DNA of 64,000 bases from Paenibacillus sp. V4I3 (GTDB taxonomy: Bacteria > Bacillota > Bacilli > Paenibacillales > NBRC-103111), in contig NZ_JAUSZA010000001.1 in the NCBI RefSeq assembly GCF_030817215.1, positions 8,107,315 to 8,171,314 on the forward strand. The letters are read 5' to 3'. The notes beneath the pieces are model-generated. The model saw nothing but the letters and a program-made list of their open reading frames with translations, searched no databases and was not told the origin of the DNA. The first letter of the stretch is position 1. Each line of letters begins with the position of its first letter. Shown piece after piece: positions 26,905 through 36,610 of this stretch. The translations under genes were made by a program, and so were the position numbers.

Positions 26905-29900
26905 TCAACTCTTAAAGTTTGTTGTTCCCTCAACGTCACGAAGAGACTTGGGTGCATTTTCGAAAGCAACATCCAGCCCTCTAAAGAAGTGTTGCGGATC
27001 GCCTAATACAACAGGATGGCTTGGTGGTCTTGCACCTGAATATTCATTATACATGAGGTTTTGATGCCTTTGAGAAAGTGCATACCATCTATCTAGTTCC
27101 GAGCGGAGCTCAGATAAAACCACATTAGGATCGGGCCTTCTACCATCAGGAAGATTGCTTATCCTCTTTGCGAATAACTCCATAATTTTAAGCACGTCCG
27201 AGTTATGCCGAGAATTCCTCATATGAGGAGCACCTGAAACCACAACTTGATTCTGCAATTTCTGTTCGAAACGCCAATTTGTTGCAACTCTTTCTCCCAT
27301 AATTCGGTTAGCTTGTCTGAGTAGTGCAACAGCAAGTGGTCCTAATGCCTTTTCCCTTGCTCTAGGAGAAAACGGAGCCACTGTAACTGACTCTACATAT
27401 TTATAAATTGCCCTATGGTAGCCAGTGAAAAATTCATAATGATCCAAGTCACGAGGACGACTTGCTCGGAAGAATGCAACAACTAGTCCTCCCCTCTTGC
27501 GTCCCACGCGTCCAGACGCTTGGATGTACGAAGAAGTTGATTTGGGTTGACCGTTAATTACCATCAGACGCAACCTATCAACGTCTACTCCAGTCCCAAA
27601 CATGCTAGTTGCAAGTACGCCATCTTCGGGTGTCCCACTCTCAAGAGAATTTTCAAGAAGCTCCAGTAATCCAGGTAATTCGGTCGAACTTTTTCGGCTA
27701 GAGAGTTCAAGAGGGTTTTCCGATAGAGTACGCGTATTCGGGCCATTGATATAATTCATTCTTTCAGGAATGTCTTGTCTGTACAATGAAGCAGCTCCCG
27801 CAAGTTCGCGTAAGGCATTAAAATATCCCACCACGGTCAAAAATCCATCAATAGCCTCAGGAGTAGCTCCAGCATTTTTGAGATCATGTGACGCCTGTAA
27901 TAAGCTCGACCAAATCCTTACTAAAGGTGTTTGCGCCCCCTTGCCTGGGGCGCATATTCCCACATATAATCGTCCTGCTTTTAAGCTATCTAACGGATGA
28001 ATTTCGTTAGTTGTCGAGAAAAAATTATCGTTTGCATCAATACCCGATGGCGGAAATTGCGCAAATTCTCTTGTAAACAGAGACTTTACTTGTTTTTTTG
28101 CTTGACGAACAGTTGCTGTGGCGACAACATATTTAGGTGGTATTCTCCGTTCGCCATCTTGTTTTGTGCAAAGCTCATCAATTATTGTTTCATACAAGCC
28201 ATAAAGGCTACCAAGAGGTCCTTCAATTAGATGAAGTTCATCCTGAATAATTAACAGCGGTGGATCAAACGCTTCAACTCTTTTATGTAAAGGTTGATTC
28301 CTTTGAAATCCAGCGGGATGAGGTGTATAGCTCGTTCCTTGCCCACTCCCTGTGTTTGGGAGACATGCCTCTCGGTAATAACCCCATCTTGAATGGTAAT
28401 ATTCGACGTTACCAAATATCGCAGCTGCCCTAGGTTCATATGGCAATTGCGCAAATTTATCGGCCGTTCCAATTATTATAGACGGACACCTATGATATAT
28501 TTGATCATCAACTGTATATGCAGGAATTGCAACACGTGTAGAAATTGAAGGATGTCCCGTTACTTTAAAAGCTGGAAATATTTCTTGAAATTCAGTATCA
28601 ATATTTGATGAAACAAGCTGATTGTTAATATTTGCTGGCACCTTTTCCGACCAAAAGACCTGATTTAGATCGCAATTGGGATTTGGACAAAAAATATCGA
28701 AATTTGCCTCTTTCGGTGTAGGTGCACTTCTATTTGGAAGATACGTTTGAAAAAAATAGCCTGGTCTTGTCGCTCTCGCGGCCATCAACTCAAGCGAACT
28801 TCCAAGAAGGACTTTTAATTGGTTATTCCAAAAATCATCAATTGTGCTTGCCTCCACATTGTTATTGCGTACAGAAAACTTTATCGAGGCAGTGTAATAT
28901 ACTTGATGATGTCTGATAACTTCAACTGAATTAATTATTCCACCATGCAAAACTAACTGAGAGATATTTGGATGTATATTTACATTGGTTCCTCTAAAAA
29001 GCAAATGAAGAGTATGTTCACCATGTCCCAAACCTTCATTCGGAATCGCCACATATGAATCACAACAAGGACAATTCATGACCTGGGCGGGTTCACCGTG
29101 CGCGTTCCCTCCTTTTTTCTTTAATAATTCGATCGCGCCTGGTATGTTCTGAAAAACACCATTTTGATCTCTAAATGAGATTGACTGAAGGCTATTCGGT
29201 GTAACGCCTCCCCCAACCCACAGACCAACCGAGAATCTTTCCCCACCCCAGATATAGTCAGATTCAAAAATACAGTTCTGTGGTCTCCATCCAATTTGGT
29301 TACCTTGATTTAATCCGAACACCCGTAAATACTCTGCCGCGGTAACAACCCGAAGTGCCCTCCTAAACTGCTGAATTGTTAGCAGCCTAAGGGTATAACG
29401 TGATAACACATTCACACCTGAGCCCTTTTTATGACCATCTCGGTCTAGGCGAGCCCTTCTTCGTTGCAATGCGATTGTGAAGGCAGCTAAGCCAAGATAA
29501 CTTTCGGTCTTACCTCCCCCTGTTGCGAACCAAAGAAGGTCCGCGGTGCCACGATCGGGATCTGTTTCATTAGCAATTGCGGAAAGATTCAATAATATAA
29601 ATCCTAGCTGAAATGGTCTCCAAGGATATACTACTCCGTTTGCCCAAGTTGACTGTAAAGCCATCACTTTGTTTGCAAAGCAAAAAGCTAATCGCACATC
29701 TGGATCGCTATATAATAAATCAATCGATCTCTCCATTCGGCCAATTGCCAATTCGATATTTTTGAAATGTAACTCTGCTGCTCGTTTGAGACTATCCCTT
29801 AAATTGTTTAATTTTGTTGATTCTTTTTGTTCCGCAAGCCATTTTTTATACCCTTCAATAAGTGCAGCTAATTTATGCCTTAGTTCATCTGGTTCCCAAC

Positions 29901-30867
29901 ATTCTGCAAGGACCTCAGGATTGAATTCTGGAAGATCTCCATATTCACTGCGCCACACCATGCTTGGTGATTCCATCGGGTAACACGGTGTATAATCAGT
30001 ACGCAAACAAGGATTCTTAAATGTTTCCTTAAATTTGCTTGGTACCCCATCTCCGTCTACCCAATAGAATGGAGGCACTTGTATTTCGTTAAGTTGGGGG
30101 TGTTCACGTTGTACGTCAATTTCGCTCCATGTAACACCTACCAAATGGCCTCGGGCCAATGCAACACGCTCTCTATAAAGAAGCTTTAATGAATCTTCCT
30201 CAAGCTTTTCTTCCAACAAATCATCGGACGTTTCAGTTTCTTCCTCTTCCAACGGATAAAAGTCGCATCCAATGTTCGCAGCAATTCTAATTTCTGGCTG
30301 AAAAAGAAAATCCGAAGTCGATGGTTTTTCGCCTTCTTCAAGTTCTGTGTTATTTACCAAAAAAACTGATACTTTATATAACTTGTCCTTGAGTTTCAAC
30401 GTCTTTACTACGAAATCAACATTACTGCCATATCTATCAGACCAACGATCACCTGTTACGACGGAAATGGTTTTAACTTCGTAGTATGAATACCGTTCCC
30501 AAGATTCCCCATTCGAAAAATACCTCGCCCATGTAAAACAAACGTCAACGCTCGGATTACCGTCCGTTAGCTTAACTACAAATGATATTCCAAGCGATTT
30601 TGGCAAAGCCTTCGGGTCCAAAGACGGGGAACCGCTAATGTTAGCATCTTGAATGTCATCTGACTGATCTTCATCGGACTCATCGCCATCTTCCATTAAT
30701 TCTGCGTCTGCATCTATGTCACGTTCATTTTGGGATTCTTTTGGAGCTAATACACCAACTATGTATTCATTTCTGGGATCTTTTTCTTGAGGCAAAATTT
30801 CATTCAAACCGTCACGAGGTCCTAGGACTTCTTTCACCAGTTCACTCAATATGATTGCTCTCTCCAC
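26905..30867 (-). CDS. drmA: DrmA-like SF2 helicase (set 1)
   Basis: 1320 aa from GTG 30867 (AGGGG upstream). After an N-terminal part with an acidic stretch (residues 49-73) come Walker A F-A-T-G-G-G-K-T (447-454), a split helicase core with C-P-C-C and C-P-N-P-N-C zinc-ribbon-like inserts (599-602, 727-732), the DEAH-like box D-E-L-H (876-879), V-A-T-A-T-V, and motif VI S-G-R-V-G-R-K-R-G-G. DISARM DrmA is a DNA translocase with this order and length class. First gene of a drmA-drmB-drmC operon with no methylase beside it. About 200 residues longer than the drmA of set 2. Confidence 0.88.
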   Translation of the reverse strand: MERAIILSELVKEVLGPRDGLNEILPQEKDPRNEYIVGVLAPKESQNERDIDADAELMEDGDESDEDQSDDIQDANISGSPSLDPKALPKSLGISFVVKLTDGNPSVDVCFTWARYFSNGESWERYSYYEVKTISVVTGDRWSDRYGSNVDFVVKTLKLKDKLYKVSVFLVNNTELEEGEKPSTSDFLFQPEIRIAANIGCDFYPLEEEETETSDDLLEEKLEEDSLKLLYRERVALARGHLVGVTWSEIDVQREHPQLNEIQVPPFYWVDGDGVPSKFKETFKNPCLRTDYTPCYPMESPSMVWRSEYGDLPEFNPEVLAECWEPDELRHKLAALIEGYKKWLAEQKESTKLNNLRDSLKRAAELHFKNIELAIGRMERSIDLLYSDPDVRLAFCFANKVMALQSTWANGVVYPWRPFQLGFILLNLSAIANETDPDRGTADLLWFATGGGKTESYLGLAAFTIALQRRRARLDRDGHKKGSGVNVLSRYTLRLLTIQQFRRALRVVTAAEYLRVFGLNQGNQIGWRPQNCIFESDYIWGGERFSVGLWVGGGVTPNSLQSISFRDQNGVFQNIPGAIELLKKKGGNAHGEPAQVMNCPCCDSYVAIPNEGLGHGEHTLHLLFRGTNVNIHPNISQLVLHGGIINSVEVIRHHQVYYTASIKFSVRNNNVEASTIDDFWNNQLKVLLGSSLELMAARATRPGYFFQTYLPNRSAPTPKEANFDIFCPNPNCDLNQVFWSEKVPANINNQLVSSNIDTEFQEIFPAFKVTGHPSISTRVAIPAYTVDDQIYHRCPSIIIGTADKFAQLPYEPRAAAIFGNVEYYHSRWGYYREACLPNTGSGQGTSYTPHPAGFQRNQPLHKRVEAFDPPLLIIQDELHLIEGPLGSLYGLYETIIDELCTKQDGERRIPPKYVVATATVRQAKKQVKSLFTREFAQFPPSGIDANDNFFSTTNEIHPLDSLKAGRLYVGICAPGKGAQTPLVRIWSSLLQASHDLKNAGATPEAIDGFLTVVGYFNALRELAGAASLYRQDIPERMNYINGPNTRTLSENPLELSSRKSSTELPGLLELLENSLESGTPEDGVLATSMFGTGVDVDRLRLMVINGQPKSTSSYIQASGRVGRKRGGLVVAFFRASRPRDLDHYEFFTGYHRAIYKYVESVTVAPFSPRAREKALGPLAVALLRQANRIMGERVATNWRFEQKLQNQVVVSGAPHMRNSRHNSDVLKIMELFAKRISNLPDGRRPDPNVVLSELRSELDRWYALSQRHQNLMYNEYSGARPPSHPVVLGDPQHFFRGLDVAFENAPKSLRDVEGTTNFKS

Positions 30868-31098
30868 AGTATCAGCCCCTATGCATCGGATAATCCAATA
30901 CTTACCATTCTATGTTAACCCTTGAATCTCCTCTAATAAAATGAAAAAAACAAAACTCGAAATTGATTATTCGAACTTTGTAATTATTTCACAGAAAATT
31001 ACCTCAATTCTATTTTTATATCTTTTAACTTGTTTTTATCCTGCAAAGTGAGCAGTTTATACGATTCATTAGTGCAATTCCGCTCGGCGATGCTTATT

Positions 31099-31320
31099 TT
31101 AACGCTTCACTTGTTCAACAATTCTTTTTTCCATCCACCTAAGGTAATCCACTTTTCGCACCCGTTTAGTAGCTCCAATGTTATAGCAAGGAATGCCACG
31201 GTGTTCAGGTGGGGTCGCCATAAGTTCATACGCCTTCCGTCTGCTTTGCTGTTGATGATCAGCAATCATCTGTGCCGTTAAAATTTCATAATCTTGAATG
31301 TTTTTGCTTGCCTTTGGCAT
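31099..31320 (-). CDS. Small excisionase/HTH_17-like DNA-binding protein
   Basis: 73 aa from ATG 31320 (GGAG 10 nt upstream). I-L-T-A-Q-M-I-A-D-H-Q-Q-Q-S-R-R-K-A-Y-E-L forms a helix-turn-helix, and the following I-P-C-Y-N-I-G-A-T-K-R-V-R-K-V-D-Y-L-R-W-M is the winged part of excisionase/MerR-type folds. It lies 230 bp upstream of drmA1, in the same direction, and next to a long non-coding region with inverted repeats that could be its targets. It may regulate drmA1 or be left from an integrative element. Confidence 0.65.
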   Translation of the reverse strand: MPKASKNIQDYEILTAQMIADHQQQSRRKAYELMATPPEHRGIPCYNIGATKRVRKVDYLRWMEKRIVEQVKR

Positions 31321-31791
31321 ATTTCTCATTCTCCTTTTTTTGAACATGGATTAATAAACACAAAATATTGCGTTATGCACATTGGTGAACGCTACATCTT
31401 GTATGGGCACATTATTGCATGGGTAGTTAATATTTATCAAGAGTGACAACACGCCGTAGTTTAGTTTACTTATGACACCTAAGTTATGGTATTATGTCAA
31501 ACTAATAAATCGGCGTAATATGGCGTAATTAAGAGAGAAATTGAGAAAATCCTCCTAAAGATGGGATTTATGAAACTGAGTTATGAGTTTACCAAAAGCC
31601 GCTAAAAATGCGGGTTATGTAAAATAAAAAAAAATTAAAAAAAACGATAATTGTCACGAAAAGTTCGCAAATCAAGAGGATATGGGTGGGTAGCGGCTAT
31701 GTCATAGTAGAAAAATGCCGAAGGGAAGTAACTCATCACATGGGTTATGGGAATTAGGCGAGCATTTATTTAGAACAAAAAAACAAAAAAA

Positions 31792-31836
31792 GTGGTCAGA
31801 AAATTTGACCACAAAAATGACCAAGGAATGTGGTCA
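31792..31836. repeat. Two adjacent inverted repeats of TGACCA half sites
   Basis: GTGGTCA-7 nt-TGACCAC, then 5 nt, then TGACCA-7 nt-TGGTCA. Four half sites with equal 7-nt spacers in opposite arrangement suggest a protein-binding operator. The HTH protein gene at 31099-31320 is the nearest candidate partner. Confidence 0.5.
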
Positions 31837-32169
31837 AAGGAAATAAGTTATAGTTCACGATGTTACAGTAAATTATTAAAAATCCCTTTATTATCAGTAC
31901 CTTAGGGAATTGTAGTTATAGATATTACAGACGACTATATAATTGGCGGCTTGGAGTAACGTTCCTTTCCTCAGAAAACTACTTCAATTGGGTCATATAG
32001 AGCCTTTAAAATCGATTTATCATCGGTATGTGTAAACCAGGGACTTGAAGGAACTGACTGGTGCGCAAGTAAACTTTGGCGTACCGCCAGTATCCTAGCC
32101 GCCCCCATGAATCTGCTTAAATGAATACTCGTTACATAACCCCCTATAAAGGTAAAGCCAAAAGAAAGA

Positions 32170-32193
32170 GTCTTAGGAATTATCCTAAGACTT
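32170..32193 (-). terminator. Terminator after the GHKL-HNH gene
   Basis: AGTCTTAGGA and TCCTAAGACT pair around a 4-nt loop; on the minus strand a T-rich tail (CTTTCTTTT) follows. It ends the unit whose last stop is at 32219. Confidence 0.7.
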
Positions 32194-32218
32194 CTTCAGT
32201 AACATTTCATACTAACAA

Positions 32219-35200
32219 TTAATCAAGACTTTCCGATGTAGCGGCACCTTCAAGAACCGCTTCAAGCAAAGCACCAAAATAATTCAAATGAAGTTTACTA
32301 ATTGTCATAGACTTATCTACTCCATTTAATTTTATTTTAATTTGATAAAAATCCCCAGAATGTTCTGGTACCTCTACTGCAAATGTTTCTCCTTTAATTA
32401 AATCCTGTGCCTCAACAAATATATTGCTTAGATCAAGGCCACCACCATGCTTTGCTAACGCGTGACAATTGGGACAAAAACAAAGGATATTAAATGGACG
32501 GTCAACCCACCAAATGTCTTCTCCATTTGCCTCTTTAATTCTATAGGTCTCGAACCATGCCTTACCATTACTCAAAGCTAGTCGAGTATTGCAAACTTGA
32601 CATTTCCCATCATATTCAGCAAAAAGAAAAGCTTTTGGATCAGATGCTTTTTGATCAACGAATTTTATTTTTTGTTGAACGTTTCTTTTCATGACAGTAT
32701 TCTTCATTTGCTGTTCGATTTTGGAAGGTTCTTCTTCTAAAGCTCTGGTTAATTCAATGCTGATCTTTTGTCTTACTGCCTCTTCTTGGTTCTGGTCAAG
32801 TCCTACTTTCCATCCTTGATGATTAGTGTTTTGAAAGGGCTCATTTTTATCCGTTAAGCTAGACTTTATGTCCTCTGCTATCGATGATACAGTTTCTTTC
32901 TTTTCTTTACTTTCCGTAACCTTCTTTACTATATAATCTTTGATTTCTCGGGATGCACTCTTAAAAGTTGTAAAATCATTTAAACTTAACATCCAAGATA
33001 AAATAACTGCAACGCTATCTCCAGAGTTAACATACATTAGATTTTTCCTTGTATCGAGATAAGGAAGAGGTATATCCACTCTACAGATATCCGCTATGCT
33101 TCTATATAATGAATCAACTTTACGTATTTTATTTGACCAGACTGGGTATGTCCCGAACCTAGACATTTTTGAATAAAGTCTTAACACTTCATTTTTTTCA
33201 AGACCTTCAATGAATTGAGAACAATAATCTACAAATATTACATTTTCCGCTTCGGTCAAACCACTTTCATTTTCCGAATGTAATTTCCCTACATCAAGTG
33301 GTAGTTTTAATCCTAGTTCCCTTGCAGCTTGTTCATAGGGGTATGAGTCCTTCTCATCTATTTGCAACTCCCAAACAGTAATACCAGTTTGTTGAATTTT
33401 TTTAAATAATGAAGAATCATTAATTACTAAAATTGGTTCTCTATCGTTATACAAGCTGTTGCGCAAGTGACTCTGTATTTCGAACTTAACATTATGTTCT
33501 AAGTTAAACCAGCCCCTCAGAAGCTTGCCTAATAGTATTAATTTCCCCTGTACATCGTTGGATGTATTTAGTAATTGATCAACAATATGTATATATGGAG
33601 TAGTCTCGTTTTCAACTGATAGACCTAGTTTTTCTCCAAGAACCCTTCCGTTATCACCATAGTTTTTTTCAATTAAGGGCAACTCTAAATCAAAATTACT
33701 ACCTAATCGAAACTCACTAATTGGTCTAAGCTTTTGATCTTGAAAGTCATAAAGCATGAAGTTTGCAATATCAACTCCTGCTTCTAAAAATTCTAACGCT
33801 ACCAGGATCATCTCAGAATATTGGTTTTCTTGTAGCCTTTCCCAAAGATTGTTCAAATCCTCTACTTTTGGTTCTAGTATACCTAAAGAGTCTAAGTATA
33901 CATGGTGATATCCATCTAAAGCAGAAAAAGAATCTTCTACAACAAATGGAAGGTACTTGCTTGCAATTTTAAAGACATGTCTAAACTTTGCTTTAATTCT
34001 AATTGCATAATCAGAATTAGTCATATCACCGCATATTGTTTTTAATGGCACGTCACTTGCCTTCAGTCCCGCCCAATGTAAATCCTTAATAACAGGGGTT
34101 CTTCTTTCAAATCTCTTGTAGGCGGATTGAAAATAGCCAGCTAGAGGCTTATTGCGGAAAAATAAACTGGTTATATTAGAATCAATGGATTTTTCTGTTT
34201 CCTTTCTCCATTCCTTATATAATGCCTCTGACATTAATTTCAAATCGCATTTAGAACTATAAAGTAATTCCTTTGTTGCAAGATCAAGTTCTACAACTGT
34301 GATTTCTATATTGTTATGAAGAGTATAATCGCCTTTTGTGAACACATGCCATTTTCTATAACGCGGATCATCATTAATTTTAAACTCAGTAATATTATTA
34401 TATTTACGATTATAATATTTAAATTTTGGACCTGCATTTACACCGCAAGCAATAAAATAATCTCTTAATGACTTTTGGTCATCTTTATCAATCAATTCCT
34501 TTTTAAAGATATCTGGAACTTGCAGTACTTCAAGTGAACTCAGAACATATAAAAAATCTTCTGAATGTAATCTTAGAGCATCCGGCAAAATTGTAGCATC
34601 AATTGAACAAATCCCTCCACTTATGGTTTGTACTTTACAGGATGCAAGTGTAGATAATCGTAGTAAATATTCTTCATCGTATGTCCTTTTGGCCTTAAAT
34701 ACTTCGTATATGGCATAAAGAACTTTAGCTGTTTGTTCAATCGATTTTCCATTTCCTGTTAGCAACCAAGGAATCTGAAGATCACTCAGTAATGTGTCAT
34801 CATTAAGCTCCGGGACAGAAAATTTGCGAAGCATTTCTTTTACAACTTCATTCCTTTGATTTATTCTATCAGCCTCTTCATTTCGTTGTTGAGACTCACT
34901 ATTAATTATTGCTGTATACGTATAGTTCGGATTAATAACTTGTAAATCCATGGAACCTTCTAGCCCTGTTGTTCGTCTTGTACGTCCAGAGACCCAATAT
35001 GTTTTACTAAGGAAACTTTTACTGATTGCTCCAAACTCTCCACCTTCAAGCGGGAAAATTGGAGCGCTTTTTAGGGTTTCTATTACTTCGTAAGAGAGAT
35101 ACCTTGTTGATAAAATACTGTTAATCTCTTTAAAAACAGAAATCAAATTTTCTTCTTTATACATTATTTCTGGCAAACTAACATTAGCCAAAATTTTAGC

Positions 35201-36610
35201 TGATTCAAGATTTGTTATTTCTGTAACTCCGTAATGAGTTAACTTATTTTTCCATGTCTTATCCTCAAGCCACAAAGTCTTAACAAATTTCTTACCTAAA
35301 AATACTTCAATTTGACTTTTTAAAACAGGATCAACCTCTATCCAATGAGCCCAGAATTTATTTGCAATAATGGAATTTTTAGGAGAAACCCACTCATCTT
35401 CTATTGTATAGACCCAAGGCGCAACTTTTAATTTTTCTATCAATATTTCAAATACTGAAGCAAGTTGATCAGTCCCTGGGTCAACCGGAATATAGTTAAG
35501 TAAGCATTGAGAAATTTCTGATTCTTCCCTCCAGTCTAAAATTGCATTCAAAAGGAAATCTGGTATTTGTTGTATTAAATGTTTATTCCATTTGTTTTGC
35601 TCTGGATCATGCAGTCTTTCTCGATCCGCCTTCGTATGTCCGTCAATTTGGAGAAATATCGGTACAGGAAGCTTTACCTCTGTTGGTAAATAACAGAACA
35701 TTCTACCATAACTATTAGCTTCAGTCTCACCTAAAATAGCAGCTGCTGCAATTCTTCGTTTTAAAGGTTGAGTAATATTCCCTAATCGTTCCCATCTTTC
35801 AGAAACCAATTGAGGGGAGAATTCTACCTCTTCTTCATAAATTATATAATGTCTATTAGTCTCATTAGATGGTTCTATTGATAGATGTTTACCAGCTCTG
35901 GTTGGGGGGGAGATTTGAATAGTATTTTGGGTGAACGTCTGCTGTCTTCGATCTTGAACTACAAATCTTGCAATTTTTTGTAAGAATAAAAATGATTCTA
36001 CTTGCCCCTCTGCAAATCGTTTAAGTTCTTTTGCAACGATTTCTATACTTTCTAAATCAGTGAAATTTACTCTTATCCGTGTTCCTTCACCTTGTTTTAG
36101 TTCACCTATGGTGTCTACTACCTCTGGAACAATTACATTATTTTTATGTAATCGAAAATGCCAAGGAAAACTCTCTATCTCTACACTTGAAGCGAGGGCG
36201 AATACTGATTTAAAACCTATACCTTTTTCCCCTATAAAACTTTTGGATCCAATTTTTTTGTTAGCTTTTGTAGATGCTCCTGTACCTGTAATTGCTATGA
36301 CATCGTCTACAGTAAATCCAATCTCATTATACCTTAGTTCAATACTCTCATTATTAATGATGAACGTTAATTGAGCTGGTTCAGTAGCGAATTGTGAATC
36401 ATCAGCATTCTGAATTAGCTCAAGCAAAAAATGTTTTCGGTCTTGATATGTTGTATCACTAAGTATGGTTAGAGAATTCATATAATCCTGAATTGCAGAA
36501 TCAAATGATTCTCTCAAATAAGCTAATTTCTTTAGAGTTTCCGATCCCGGTTCACCCTGCTTAATGTCTTCTAATAATTGTTTTCTTTGAGCAGCAAAGT
36601 TGTTATCCAT
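32219..36610 (-). CDS. Giant GHKL (sacsin-like) ATPase with C-terminal HNH-like domain
   Basis: 1463 aa. N-terminus has the histidine-kinase/Hsp90-type ATP site: N box L-L-E-L-I-Q-N-A-D-D-S (residues 62-72), N-E-I-G-F-T-V-D-D-V and G-E-K-G-I-G-F-K-S-V, as in sacsin N-terminal domains. About 1200 residues without motif follow. The C-terminus carries C-Q-V-C, then C-F-C-P-N-C-H-A-L-A-K-H-G-G-G, a zinc-bound HNH-like pattern. The start ATG directly follows the TAA of the SNF2 gene, so both are made from one mRNA. ATPase-gated nuclease action next to an SNF2 translocase is inferred from the parts; I know no described name for this pair. Confidence 0.75.
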   Translation of the reverse strand: MDNNFAAQRKQLLEDIKQGEPGSETLKKLAYLRESFDSAIQDYMNSLTILSDTTYQDRKHFLLELIQNADDSQFATEPAQLTFIINNESIELRYNEIGFTVDDVIAITGTGASTKANKKIGSKSFIGEKGIGFKSVFALASSVEIESFPWHFRLHKNNVIVPEVVDTIGELKQGEGTRIRVNFTDLESIEIVAKELKRFAEGQVESFLFLQKIARFVVQDRRQQTFTQNTIQISPPTRAGKHLSIEPSNETNRHYIIYEEEVEFSPQLVSERWERLGNITQPLKRRIAAAAILGETEANSYGRMFCYLPTEVKLPVPIFLQIDGHTKADRERLHDPEQNKWNKHLIQQIPDFLLNAILDWREESEISQCLLNYIPVDPGTDQLASVFEILIEKLKVAPWVYTIEDEWVSPKNSIIANKFWAHWIEVDPVLKSQIEVFLGKKFVKTLWLEDKTWKNKLTHYGVTEITNLESAKILANVSLPEIMYKEENLISVFKEINSILSTRYLSYEVIETLKSAPIFPLEGGEFGAISKSFLSKTYWVSGRTRRTTGLEGSMDLQVINPNYTYTAIINSESQQRNEEADRINQRNEVVKEMLRKFSVPELNDDTLLSDLQIPWLLTGNGKSIEQTAKVLYAIYEVFKAKRTYDEEYLLRLSTLASCKVQTISGGICSIDATILPDALRLHSEDFLYVLSSLEVLQVPDIFKKELIDKDDQKSLRDYFIACGVNAGPKFKYYNRKYNNITEFKINDDPRYRKWHVFTKGDYTLHNNIEITVVELDLATKELLYSSKCDLKLMSEALYKEWRKETEKSIDSNITSLFFRNKPLAGYFQSAYKRFERRTPVIKDLHWAGLKASDVPLKTICGDMTNSDYAIRIKAKFRHVFKIASKYLPFVVEDSFSALDGYHHVYLDSLGILEPKVEDLNNLWERLQENQYSEMILVALEFLEAGVDIANFMLYDFQDQKLRPISEFRLGSNFDLELPLIEKNYGDNGRVLGEKLGLSVENETTPYIHIVDQLLNTSNDVQGKLILLGKLLRGWFNLEHNVKFEIQSHLRNSLYNDREPILVINDSSLFKKIQQTGITVWELQIDEKDSYPYEQAARELGLKLPLDVGKLHSENESGLTEAENVIFVDYCSQFIEGLEKNEVLRLYSKMSRFGTYPVWSNKIRKVDSLYRSIADICRVDIPLPYLDTRKNLMYVNSGDSVAVILSWMLSLNDFTTFKSASREIKDYIVKKVTESKEKKETVSSIAEDIKSSLTDKNEPFQNTNHQGWKVGLDQNQEEAVRQKISIELTRALEEEPSKIEQQMKNTVMKRNVQQKIKFVDQKASDPKAFLFAEYDGKCQVCNTRLALSNGKAWFETYRIKEANGEDIWWVDRPFNILCFCPNCHALAKHGGGLDLSNIFVEAQDLIKGETFAVEVPEHSGDFYQIKIKLNGVDKSMTISKLHLNYFGALLEAVLEGAATSESLD

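Larger units (their letters stand above)
31321..32218. other. Long non-coding region between the two defence blocks
   Basis: No gene seen over about 870 bp. It contains a minus-strand TTGACA (about 31495) with a weak TGTCAT -10 that could drive the HTH gene, several GTTATG words (about 31540-31860), an inverted pair GCCGCTA / TAGCGGC about 90 bp apart, a cluster of TGACCA half sites (31792-31836), and a terminator at 32170-32193. It could be a decayed replication or integration region. Confidence 0.4.

Noticed and set aside
26905..30867. Druantia DruE
   Set aside because: DruE-type proteins carry helicase and DUF1998 in one very long chain; here they are separate genes followed by a PLD gene.
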